Both the position numbers and the translations under genes were made by a program. The notes beneath the pieces are model-generated. The model made no database searches. It was not told the DNA's origin and saw nothing but the letters and a program-made list of their open reading frames with translations. A stretch of 64,000 bases of DNA from Symsagittifera roscoffensis (Eukaryota > Xenacoelomorpha > Acoela > Convolutidae). This document shows, in pieces, positions 9,795 to 21,301 of this stretch; within the stretch, counting starts at the first letter, position 1; each line of letters starts with the position of its first letter. The DNA lies in NCBI RefSeq assembly GCF_963678635.1, contig NC_087062.1, forward strand, positions 88,013,845-88,077,844, written 5' to 3'.

Positions 9795-12700
9795 TCACCT
9801 CGTGTCCTTCGCCCTCGAGGTACCCGACACCGGTGTTCTTGACACTGTAATTTGTTCCAACAGTGCCTCTTCGTCATCGGAGCTGATCACAATTTCCTCC
9901 CAGGCCTTCAGCTGTTCATAGGATTGCATCCACTCCCTCTGCTCTTGCAACCTCTTCGATTGATTTGGTAAGCTCTTTACCCTCGACTCCCGGTTCAAAC
10001 AGAAGGAATTGTGAAGACTCATGCTTACATTCTTCGCCAGGTCCTCCTCTAGTATCGATTCCCTCGCTCTAGAATTGTCTCTGGATATTCTGCCCACTCT
10101 TTTCCACCCGGTCGTGATCGCATTTCGATGGGTTAGCAGAGGTCTCTTGAAGGCATCTGGTCCTATCTCGGCTTGGAATTGTCGATATTCCTTTTGATGT
10201 TTCCTCATGTGGTCCTTTGTCACCACATATAACCAGGATGTTAACGTCGCACGAAACCAAGGAAAGAATCTCAGGCGGCTCCATACATGTCTGATCTCCA
10301 CTGGTATGGCGAATACCTTGCATGCGGTCTCAAACAACTCAAATCTCCTGCTGTAATCTATCGCATGAATCGACTCAGCTGTTGGCGTTCTCGATTCTCT
10401 ATACTTCGCTATGTTTTCTTCCATCCATCGTAGAGCCAGCATCGTGCTCACCACCAAGATGGTCACCTTTTGTCGATGCTCCGGTAGTTCCAACGACTTA
10501 ATTTCTTCTATGTCCCAGATCAGACAGAGATTGGCGCGGTCTGGGTACCACACTGTCTGCGCCAGACAGCGGCATGGACAATCCCCATGCGTGAGGTCGA
10601 TGCTTCTAAGATTGCGTTCTCCCGAGGCTTCTAGGAGAGGCTCAAGTTCGATCATCTTCTCGTGTATCACGTCGACTTCTTCCGAGCTTGGAGCACCTAC
10701 TGCGCGTTTCCCCACCACGTTTTGCCTCCCGTGATCACTTGTGTTTTCACTCTCCAAGCCTAGGAGTTCTTCACCCCAGATTTCACTCAAGTCGTCTCTT
10801 TGTTCCTTCGGTACTGCTCCTCGGATCTTCCTCAACAGCTTGTGTGAATGATGCGACATCCTAGCTAGTCTCACGCACTTGGGCACTGAGAAGGCTTTGT
10901 CTATCAATACCCTCTGGCTCGTCACCTCCACCATCGCCATGTGTAGTGGATAGTGGCTTCCACATAGGTTAGCCAACACTTACCCCACTAAGGATTTCGC
11001 ATTTAGAGGCAATCCATAGGCTTCGCTCATGGGAAATCCCATCTCCGCCTCGAGTCCAATCTTCCAACTCTTGATGTGCTTCTGGTTCACTTGTAACACT
11101 CCGGGCCATGATTCCACGCTCAACGCGGTCACCAGGTGGTGTTCTGACTCTAGCCTCTCCAGTGACTGGAGACTACACATTCTTGAGAAAAATCCCAAGG
11201 CTGTCGCTAGGTTCACGGTGGTACTCGCGTAACATTCAGCCACTATCTGTATCTCGCTCTTCTCCGTTTCGGTGATATCCTCAAACCAGGTGATGAGGTC
11301 CTCTTTCTGGAAAGACTGTATCCTGACGCATGATCGTCCATCACAAGAATGCTCGCCGTTGCCACATGTCGAATCAAGACAACTGCCCGGCTCTATCCTC
11401 TTCACCGACCCTGTTCCACTCGTCACCTCACTCGACTCTTTCATCTGAGGCAGGATCAGTCTATGTACTATACTCAAGGTCGCCAAATCCTCATCCTCTG
11501 TCGGTGCCAATCTCATTCGCTCAGTGACCTCCTCAATCAGGCTCGCATGGGGATGTGGACACCAGGAGGGTCTGAGTAATTTCCATACCACTCCCAGATT
11601 CGTGGTCAACACGCCATTCCCGTTACCCATTTTTAGTTCCACTCTTTTACTTGAGCGTGGTATCACTTCCGGCGTTCTCTCGAGAATCAGACCCAGGCTA
11701 GGTCTCTCTCTCTCTCCACAATGTCTATCTCCATTATCTTCTCTGTCCAGAACTTCAGCAGCTCCGCCACCTCATAGTTTCTTTGGGCACCTCCAGCTTC
11801 CAAGTCCAAGAAGGGGTTGTACGCCATTCCCATCACTCCAGAAACATACTGGTACTCTCCCTTTTTGTTGAGTTTTAAGTACTACCCTGACGAAGCCAGG
11901 TTGCGGTGAACGTCGTGTTTCTCCTCGAACTTCTTGTTGTAGAACCTTTGTATCTCATCTAACTTCCTATGGCTCTCCAGAGATTGCCTAGAACCATCCT
12001 CCTTCTCTATTCCAGTACTCTGGTACACATTCAAGATGACTGTGGAGACTCTCCTTTCCAGCGTCTTGCTTCCAACTGCTCTCTGATGACATGCTAGGAT
12101 GGTACTGTCAGTCATCATCGACATCGTCCATCTCAAGAAACAGGTTGCATCTTTCCTTCTTGCCAGACTCAAGCCTGAGTTGTCCCTGGCGACGTGCTGC
12201 ATCAGCATTCGATATATCTCTAGATTTTTGCCTCCCAGCTTCAACTTATCGTACGAAGTCAGTGTCTCCAGCTCTATCCCCAACAGGCTCCACGCGAACA
12301 TCAGTTGTCCTGCAGTCCTGATAAAGGGATTCGCCATCAGCGGCGGTGCCGATGAGGGTGACCTCATAGCCTCTTCAAAATGATCCTTCAATAAGTTCTG
12401 CCAGGATCTCTTCAGCTGGTTCGCCAATTCTATCTTGTTAACCTCAGCCTTCTGCTGGGTGGCCCAACTGTGTCGTTTGCGGGCTACTCCACTGTCCAAT
12501 TTCTTCAAGCAGTCTTCCATTTTCTTCAATGTCTCAAGGGCTATCCACCACGGTCGGGAGGTATTTCTGGTTTTTTTTCTTCTCAAGAGGATCGCTGGTC
12601 ACTTGTTTCCCAATAGCCTGATGTTCACTTGAGACACATTCTTTGCCGACGTCTAGCTCCCAGGTCTGCCCGCTCGTCGAACCTCGCTTCATTTTTATTC

Positions 12701-15700
12701 TCTGTGGTTTGAAATCTTCCTCCGTCACTGGGTTTTCCATTTCTTTTTCTATGTCGAGCAGTTTCCTCGGTTCATAGCTACTCTTGTAGGCTGCCGTCTT
12801 CCATCGCGCCAGAACCATGGGGGCCGTCTCTCTCAAGTCCTTTTCCGAGACCGCGTCAGCTGAAGGACTGCCCAATCCCTCCACGTCTCTCTTCCTCTTG
12901 CGAGACCTCACGTCTTTATTCGGGGGCGTCGTCGTTATCATCACTGATTCAACTTCCTTTTCTCCAGCCAACTCTTGCCTCCCCCCTGCTCGAGCCTTAA
13001 GGATATTAGTACTTTTAACCATATTACTAGTTCCTACCTTATCCCCCCTTGTATATTTAAATATTTTATTGTCAGTTTTCTGTTTCGGAGTAGAGCTGTC
13101 TTTACATTTGTCTTCTCTGGTCTTTTTTGATGTTTTCCTCAACTCGACCATCTTGCTCAGCAGTTCTCCTCTAGCTTTCTCCTCTAAACCCGTCCCCATC
13201 AGGACAGGTTCACCGAACTTCACCACCGTGTCCCACAGTTCCTCTTTAAAATTGTCCAATGTGGTGTCTTCATCCACTTCTCGATTGAAATCGCTCAAGA
13301 ATTCTTGCCAAGCATCTTTGCCCAGAGTGCCCAGGAAGGCGTCTTTGTTTCCCTCGAAGGTATTCTTCTCCCCTCTCTCCGCACTCAAGAAGATCATTCC
13401 CATGTTGGGATTCTCGCTCGTCAATGACATCTCTGCGTCCTTGCGGGGGGATGAGGTCAGAGGTGGCGTGGGGGTATCTGCCCAGTTTTCTTCACTCAGA
13501 TCCTTCAACAGTTCCTGCGCAGTGAACTCCTCCTCCGCTGGCTTCTGCTCCGGTGTGTTTCCCACCTCCATATCCTCTCCTGCCTCACTGAGAGTTTCAT
13601 CCATGCTCTCGTCTCCCGACTCTGCTTCTCTTCTCTCAAGAATCCTCTTGAATTGATCTTCCACGGTGCCACTCCTTTTATCCCCAGGGGTGCCCACCGA
13701 AAGGGGTGATGGTGTCGTTGGATTCGTCCCCTTGTGCTCTGTCAGTGCCACGTACAATGGACCTGCTGCATCCAGCTTTTTTCCTTCCTGATTCCTTTCC
13801 ACCTGCTCTAGTCCGTAAGGTGCCCGGTATCTCCTTGTGGCAAACAGCATATCGTCTGCTTTCAGTGCGATATGCCCTTCATTCACTATCATCCTGCCGT
13901 CGTCCCATGCCGGCAACTGGTTCTCTAGACTTGCCCGCTCAAGTACTCTCAAGGCATCTCGCACCTCGAATTTCGGGGGCATCGACCCTCTCATTTTCTT
14001 GGCTTGAGTTGTCCATGAATTTATCTTTGCATCACTGGTATGAAAATAAATCGCTGCAGTGTAGCCGATGAAGAGCGGATCCCAGCCGTCGGTAAAATCC
14101 TTCTGCCGTTCTTCGGTTGTGGTTCTCGCGTAAGGGGAGGGGACAACCAGGGAACTGTTCATCCCCAGGGTCATTCTCCTCACTATGGGGAACTCAGGAA
14201 TGCTCGCTGGCAGGACTTCTTTCTCCAATATCGCCTCTAGCTCCTTTTTCACTAGCTCGAAGCTTTTCGTCCATGCAGGAATTCTCAAGATTTCTCGCCC
14301 AATGGCTGTCAAGGGATTCAAGTTCCAGAACTTGGGTTAAGTTTCGATGGGGCCCTCGCGCTTGCCTCCCATCCGGCATTGCAGTTGTCCTCGGAAACTG
14401 TACACGACCAACTGCGGATCCTTCACCTTTCCAAAGAGCACCGTGTTGCTCATTTGTGCCCTTAGCACCTCTTGCTGACACCAGTTAAGCGTCGTTCCAT
14501 CTAATACGCTTATGAGGCTCATGTGGGTCACAGAGTATCGATAAGCTGTCACCAGAGGATCTGGAAACGCGAACGTGACGGCCGGTCCATAGATACAGGT
14601 CACGACCTCCCCTAGCCCCCGGATCATCCCCATGGGGTCCGATAACATGGCCAGGCATAGATCCGTCAATAGGGGCATGCCTCCATTCACTCTTCTCCAT
14701 TCCTCTCTTGTCTTCGGGCTCTTTTCTTCACCAGTCAGGTACCTGTTTTGCATCAGTAGGTACTGCACTAGCAGCGTCTTTAGCCCGGCCGCACACTTGT
14801 ACGAGTAGGTCTCAATACTCGAGTGTGTTCTTCCCATCGACAGGGGCTCCCCGTACCTCATCAATCGGTGAAATGACGCCAGTTCACCGTGGGTCAGAAG
14901 CACTAACGTCAAGTACCCGTCTATTCTGAGGGTATCCACGCCACGACTGAACATGTATGCTGGGCCCATATTAAACAAGTACCTCGGGTAAACCAGGTAC
15001 AGCGCCAGCAACAGACTGATAGGCATATTCAATACCTCCTACATGAACGCTTTGAAGATAGTCTCCTTCGCACTGTACACTTCGGCCAGGAACTCTTTTC
15101 CCCAACAAGGACTCAAGAACTCGAGAATCTCATGATCCCTCCTCGTCCTTAGCTCACCCCTCGCGTGCTCCCTCCAGAACCCTCCAATCGTGACCTCATT
15201 GGCTGCTGTGACGAACCTGCCAACCGTCATCTCCCTCTTCTCAGCTATTCCCAGTTGCTCCTCAAGAAAATCCCAGATCTGCTTCACCAGAAGCGGCGCA
15301 TCTTCTCTTGTTTTCCCCGTGGCGTTTTCCAGTCTTGGTGCTAAGAAGGGCCACTTGCCTCCCTCTTGTGCCAACCGATGCACCATCGACTCTAGTTGCT
15401 TCTCCGATGCGGCCACGTTCTTCCTTTCGTTGTTCGGCCCTCTAGATCTGCTGGTTGAGCTCGTGATGGTCAACTCCATGTCCCGAAACCACAGACTAGC
15501 CGTCAGGTGAGCCACCACTGGATGATCGTCCCTTATAATCGGGCTGAGCTTGAGTTGCCTGGCGAAGTTAGATATCTCCAACAAGAGGACCTCGTCTAAT
15601 ACGATGAGGATGTCGGCCAACTCGTAAAAGCCTCTCAACGCATGGGAGACATCCGCCCAGGCCGCCGCGAGTTCTGATCTGCGCAGACTCAAGTTCGTCG

Positions 15701-18638
15701 GTTCCAATTCTCGGTTGGGAGCTGCCATCAGGACACGCCACCCATTCCCCTCTGCGATCAAGATCAAGATCGCGTACACAAATTGCAGAGCAAGCGGCAT
15801 GTTCGAGTACCCGGGGGACGTTGTGAACACCACTTTTGTCTTGGAGCCGAATCTTGAGGCAACATTCTCTTGTACTTCATTTATAGCTGCGAATAAAGTC
15901 TGGATGGCCTCCCAGATCCTCTTTGGTGTAGGCTCACCTCCCTTGAGCTGCTCAAGAAATCCCGTTGCATGCAGATGATCGTTCATCCCTGCAAACAGTA
16001 GTAACTCAGGTTCGCAGGGCATTTCTGACTTCATTGCCACCACCAGGGTCAACATCTGGTTTAGCTCCGCTCCCGGCAAGGCATATATCAGGGTTTCTGG
16101 CCAAAACAACTTGGGAGAAGTTCCTTCAAAATCTGATCCTGCTACGATAACCACCCTTGCTGCAGCTGGGTCTGCCCTGTCGTAAACTGCTAAGGTTTTG
16201 GCCAGCTGCGTCTGCCCGCAGGGTTTCCCGTATCGGGGGTCATTGGCTAATCTTGTGCCTTCATATGCGGCGTCTGGTAACTCCATTTCTCTCGGGTCCA
16301 TCAGTTTGTCTACCACTCTCAACTGTGCTGGAGTGGCCACTCTAATTCTGGCAATGCTGGTTCGGTGTTTGGGAGGCTCCACCACCAGTCCCGGGCTCCC
16401 CAATGACTTGAGAGGTCTGTAATTAATCGGTCCCATCACCGACTTTGTGGGAATTCCAGTCAGATCCGCCGTCTCCATCAACTTCGCTCTCGAGAAATGC
16501 GTTTCATGAGCCTTCAACCAGTCCACGCACTGGTGTCTCCCCAAGTCTTCGTGTGATACCTGTTCAAGACCCAAAGTTCTCGCTAGCTCCTGCCTACATT
16601 CCAGATCCTCCAGATCCAGTTCCTTGACCTTCTCCTCATATTTCGACCTGCTGGTCTCCAGTGGCTTCTCTGACCTCTTCTTCTCCGCAACCACCACTGA
16701 GGATATTATCGACCCCTGAGGAGTTGCTGATGTCGCTTCATCAGCTTCCATGGGCGTGGTGCTCGGTAACTTGGTCCGGCTGTTCCTCGAACTGTCTCTA
16801 GAATCGGCTCTCTCGCCTAAGCGACTGGACAAAGACCTCGAGTTGAAGAAAGGTGGGTTTGGAGGTGGTCCGAACGTGACCTGTGCTGTCTCCAGCAATT
16901 CTGCCTCTAGCGCACATATGTGTCTTTGGAAGACGTTGTTCAACCACTCCACCCCTCTGGGCCTATCAAAGTGAATGCCATCCGCAGATGCATCGTCAGG
17001 GAAAGAGGATAGCTCCATTTGCTCAGCCACGTCCAGTAGCCTAAGGGGAAGGACACTCCTTTGATGTATCTTCCTGATTGTTTCGTTCAGGCTTCGCACT
17101 TTTGTGTTCATCTGCACTGCATGTTGATCCGCTCCCATGTTGTAGGGAACAGTACATACCGTGAGAATGGCCGGATCCATTTGGATCCGTGTTTCCTCGA
17201 GAATGCAGCTCATCTTTTCGTGCAGCCTTGTCACCTTCCTTGCTTCCCCCCTGGACACGTCATTCGTCCCGACCATCAGGGTGACCGTGTATGCACTCAC
17301 CATCCCTAACATCTCAAGTGTCGCTAACATCTGCGGCGTTGCGGCTCCGGCGAAGCTCAAGATTCCCGTTTGCCAATGGGACTGGATCCGGGTCAGCACC
17401 CGCAGCAAGCTGTCCCCAATGATCAAGTGAACCACGCCTTCAGGCACTCGCGGATGCGTGAAGTACTCCACCCAAGTCGCGTCGTGGAAGCAATCTCTCC
17501 TCTCTCTCTGCGCCGCGTTCCAGTCTATCCGATTGTGCTTGCGATATCTCCCTTCCGTATTCTTCTTGTAGCTCGAGACCACCACACTCCTGACAGGTTG
17601 CTCCCCCCACGTCGAGGGTAAGTCCGCTCTTGCCGGACTCTCGCGACTCCTCAGCTGTAGCCGCTCGTGCAATTCTTTCAATCGTGACGAGCTACCACTC
17701 ACCTGACTACTACCCGGGGTCGAATTCGGTGTATATCCAGGCAGCGCGACGTCCATCAATGGTCGTATTACTTGAGTCTCCAAACCACGCAGGGAGGACG
17801 CTGATTCGGGCGGTATCCATACCTCCAGCCCCTCGTTCATATGTTCCTGAGCCGCACGATCAAGGTTGAATCGTCCCTTCGACCTAGGAGCTTCATCTAC
17901 TTCCATGCGTGACTCTGGCCTTGAGACAGTCACTATCCGTTCTTTGGGCCTAGCCCCTTTCTGCATATCGAGCTCGCGTTGTTGTCGCTGGATGCTCTCA
18001 AGTTTTGCCTGATCTCTCTCGAGAGCCTGCTTCAGCTGCTCACAATTCGCGGCATTCTCCCGCACCCTTTCTGCCTGTAGCTGTTCAGCTCTCATCATGT
18101 CCAGTTCTCTCCGCGCTTGATCCCTCTCAAGCACCGCTTGATCCCGGTCGAGGTTCGCCTTGTTCCTTTCCCGCTGGGTCCTCTCGAGTTCTCTCTTCAT
18201 GGTACTGACGTCCGGATAAGCTTCCCCCGTCTGCTGTGCCCGTGTCATCGATGGTACTTTACTCGTACTCTGGCTCGTGGACCTGACTGATGGTCTGACC
18301 GGCAGTGGGAATTCCCCCGCGCCATACTCCGTATTGTTGTTCAGGCCAGGGTTCCTCGCCAAATCGAACCCCCTTATCGCCCCATCCACGTTTCAGGACA
18401 GCCATCTGGTTTGTTCTTGATTGGACACTCCATCAGTGGTGTAGCCTACCATCAAAACCGCTTCCGTCGCAGACTCCCGACACTCGCCCTGTTCCTCCAA
18501 TTGGAGAATGGCATTCAGCATCACTGCCATTCTCTCGTCCACCTGAGTATAATCCAGGTCCCTCAGCCGCCTGTACAATTCGTCAAGTATGGGCTTTTTC
18601 AGAGCCGATGGCATGGACTTCCAGAATCGGTCTGCCAT
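9795..18638 (-). pseudogene. ORF3 pseudogene of element B (SGNH-domain giant protein)
   Basis: This is the full-length homologue of ORF3 in element A, about 2,948 codons. The start is taken at the ATG at 18638-18636 (MADRFWKSMPSALKK). In-frame stops lie at 18393-18395 (TGA), 15039-15041 (TAG where A has CAG), 14337-14339 (TAA where A has a Tyr codon), 11882-11884 (TAG) and 10980-10982 (TAA where A has Ser). Frameshifts lie near 12,570 (in an A-run) and 11,700. From the N terminus: a charged coiled coil with QRERNKANLDRDQAVLERDQ-type repeats (~18,190-17,960); an SGNH domain with IGDSLLR (Ser codon at 17411-17409), GTNDVS (~17,270-17,250) and DGIHFD (~16,982-16,965); a second SGNH-like domain with AGSDFEG (~16,130) and AGMND; then the regions described for element A. 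The three SGNH blocks with Ser, Asn, Asp and His are seen; hydrolase or esterase activity is inferred. Confidence 0.9.
16930..17450 (-). other. SGNH/GDSL-hydrolase-like domain within ORF3
   Basis: On the minus strand this segment encodes block I (IIGDSLLR), a glycine-bearing block II (SFAGAATPQ), block III (VGTNDVS) and block V (ADGIHFDRP). Their spacing of roughly 50 and 95 residues fits SGNH hydrolases, where Ser acts as nucleophile, Gly and Asn form the oxyanion hole, and Asp-x-x-His completes the triad. All key residues are present, so the ancestral domain was probably catalytic. The substrate is unknown. Esterase domains of this class are known from the ORF1 of some CR1-like non-LTR elements, which gives a precedent in retroelements. 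Confidence 0.75.
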
Positions 18639-19078
18639 TTCTGTGATTTCAATTGAGTCCTTGAGTATTAGCAACTTGAGTTTTACCTGAGCAACTTGAG
18701 TTTTACCTGAGCAACTTGAGTTTTACTTTTTTGAGATATCGTTTTCTTCCTTCAATTGAATATAGATGAGTAGTCAGTGTGAGTTCAACAAATCAATCTG
18801 AAAATAACACCCGATTTTTTAGACCGACAAGCTGTGTCCCTAACCAGAAAACCCCACTACTTTTATGATTAAAAACCCTCTCTTTTTCGCCCTACTAAAA
18901 TAGTTCAATTGAAATTTTCTAAAAACATGCAGATACATTTTATGTTTTAGCACCATCAATCATTTAAAATAATAATTGTCATGCCAATCACCCCTAAGAT
19001 CCCTTACCTAATTTGTACCCCAGTACCTAGCTCAAGACTCCTCCCTCACACCCGACTCGATACCCCCGTGTACCCGAC
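18639..19078 (-). other. Spacer between macro-domain stop and ORF3 start, with 20-bp repeats
   Basis: This 440-bp inter-ORF stretch of element B has no ORF. Next to the ORF3 start (18671-18726) it holds almost three exact tandem copies of a 20-bp unit, CAACTTGAGTTTTACCTGAG on the plus strand. ORF3 must be expressed from this region by an internal promoter, splicing or reinitiation. The sequence does not show which. Confidence 0.6.
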
Positions 19079-20250
19079 TCAGGCGATGCTCAAGTAGTAC
19101 TTCTTATGGAGATACACCATTATCTCAGTTTCTGCAAAGACTACATGTAGGATAGCATACAATTCCCTTGGGCTCAGTTTGCCCCTGTTCGGGTCATACA
19201 CCGGCATTGAGATCTCTGTTGTCCCTCTTTCAATCATGAAGTCTCGTAGTCTTGTTAATGCCAACATTACGTGTTCGGGATCGATCATGTTCCTGTCATT
19301 GACCCTCGTCACTAGGAAGCACAGGTATTTCCCCGGGACTTGTGCTACTGATGGTGGGAGCGCTGCCATCCCTCCCAGTCCTGGTATCTGTCTGAACAGA
19401 AACTCTACGTTCTGGTATTCTCTCTTGAAGTCAGCTTCCAGTCTTGATTTGAAACTCATGTCTGCCGTGATGCAGATCGCGCTCGTTCTGTTTGAAAGGA
19501 TGAAGTCACTATCTGTTATCATGATGTTTTCCGAGTACTCATTGGGTATTTCAAATTTCGTTTTGAAATTCCGACCTATGGTAGGCTCTGGCTCTTCCTC
19601 TTCCAGCTCCAATTCGCTCGTTTCTCTCACTTCCTTGAGTTTCTTTATCATCAAATTTTCGGTGTGGGTAAGTCCTATCCCCACTGCCCGGACAAAAATA
19701 TTTATCGACGTCCCCGTCGATGTTGTTGGGTCTGAATTGTCCGGAGGAATGTCCAGCGGCCTGTCTGTCGCCGTCCAGCCGAAGAGAGGGTCTTCTGACT
19801 TCATGTGTTTTTCCGCTGACACGTCGACTTGCTGGATACTCTGTCCTCTATGGCCTTCGTCTTTGACGTCGCGTATCCACTCTAGTATCCTCAAGTTCGT
19901 GTTCTCCCTCCTCTCTATCTCGCTCTGTTCGAGGTCCGTCTCCATTTCTGGTGTCGAGTAATCTTCCTGCGGATAGTGTCCACCATCATCAATGACCTGC
20001 CATTCCTCTTCGGCTTCCAGTTCGCCTGCACTCAGTAATTCCTCGCCCAATTTGTCTGGCTGTATCTTGTCAATCAAGAAGTCATCCCCGTATCTGTTGT
20101 ACCTCATACCGGTCCGTTTACGATTGCCACTTCTGGTTCCCGGTGATTTTGGTCGATCTGGTTCCATCCACCTCGGCACCTCATCTTGCTCCGGGTCGTT
20201 CCAGTCTTTTTCTGCAAAGATCCTGCTTCAAATTCCACCTCTATCTTTTC
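19079..20250 (-). pseudogene. Macro domain (OARD1/TARG1-like) at C terminus of pol polyprotein
   Basis: The ORF is 366 codons from a GTG at 20179, but its frame extends upstream through AEKDWNDPEQDEVPRWMEPD to ~20,230. There it meets the integrase reading frame, so one frameshift separates an originally fused polyprotein. Residues ~218-366 look like the ADP-ribose-binding macro fold of the OARD1/TARG1 group: TSAICITADMSFKSRLEADF, then GGMAALPP, KYLCFLVTRVND, LTRLRDFM and TTEISMPVYD, ending EIMVYLHKKYY. The residues before it are acidic and unstructured. The glycine-rich loop that follows SMP in active family members reads VYDPNRGKLSP here, so catalysis is doubtful while binding may persist. 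The terminal stop is the TGA at 19079-19081. Confidence 0.65.
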
Positions 20251-20700
20251 ATTGTCGTCCAAGCTCAAGTTTTCATTGCCATCATTTTTCTCTCTGGTGC
20301 CCTTTTCATTCACTTCACACGCTGGCTCTACCACCAGGTACTCGAGACCCTCCATGTCTTTCGGTAGGCACCAGTCTTCCGGGGACGGGACGTGAGGCTT
20401 CAGATTTTCGTAATGTGCTGCTCGCTCAGTACTCAAGCGGTAGAACCGTCCTTGTTGATGTACTTCCGTTATCATGAATGGTCCCCTCCACTTCTTGAGT
20501 AGTTTTTTTGTTCCCTTGGGCGGTATGACATTTTGGAAGACCCACACGTACTGGCCCACTTCATATGGCTTTGCTTGTAATAATTTTTCGTCATATTTCT
20601 TGCGTTGTCTCATTTGCGCTTGCGCTGTGTTCCTCCTGCATAGCTCGTTTCGCTCTTGTTGTCTTTTGATCGCTTCCTTCACATATGTATTCTGGGTAGA
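20104..20700 (-). pseudogene. Integrase C-terminal domain of element B
   Basis: This frame continues the integrase after a frameshift near 20,690. It encodes a basic stretch (RQRKKYDEKLLQAKPYEVGQ), an SH3-like DNA-binding segment ending KKWRGPFMITEV (the GPF motif common in Gypsy integrases), then an acidic tail. Around 20,230 the real frame shifts into the macro-domain frame. The residual frame runs to the stop at 20104. Confidence 0.75.
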
Positions 20701-21301
20701 AGAATGTTAGAGGCATTGCCCTCTCCCTGCCCGTCAACATCATGAAAGGACTGATGCCCGTCGTTGAGTGCTGTGTACTGTTGTATGCTCCTACTACCTG
20801 TGGCAGGTATTTGTCCCAGTCCGTCATGTATCTTGAGCAGTACACCCTTAACATGTTGACCAGTGTCCTGTTCTGTCTCTCTACCAACCCATTGGTCTGT
20901 GGATGATAGGTCGTCGAGTGTGCTTGAGCAATGTTCGATCTCTTCATCAATTCTTTTGTCAAGTCCCCCACAAAAGCTTTGCCGTTGTCCGACTGGAAAG
21001 TCATTGGACAACCATACCGCGATATCCAATGCGTTATCAAATGATCACATGTCTCCTCGGCTGAGGCTGTCTGGCACGGAACCGCTTCCGCCAACTTTGT
21101 GAAGTGATCTATTATAACCAGTATCTGGTTATATCCCGACTCCGTCATGCAGATTTTTTGATGGTCTATCTGCACCACTTCATTGAACTCTGAGCTCTCC
21201 ACGGACTTGAGGGGAAACTTCATCTTCCTTGGGTCTTTTACTGGAGACATGCCAGGCAGGCATTCACCCATCTCTCGCAAGCTTTTCTCATTCCTGGCCA
21301 A
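20591..21301 (-). pseudogene. Integrase catalytic core of element B
   Basis: This segment inserts the cDNA into host DNA. It has the retroviral-type DDE triad: Asp in VVQIDHQK (~21,160), Asp in FQSDNGKAF (~20,985) and Glu in GLVERQNRT (~20,880). The HPQTNGLVERQ stretch is typical of Gypsy integrases. It sits one frame away from the upstream zinc-binding part (frameshift ~21,240-21,300) and one frame from the C-terminal domain. This copy cannot make a continuous integrase, although the catalytic residues are all intact. Confidence 0.9.
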
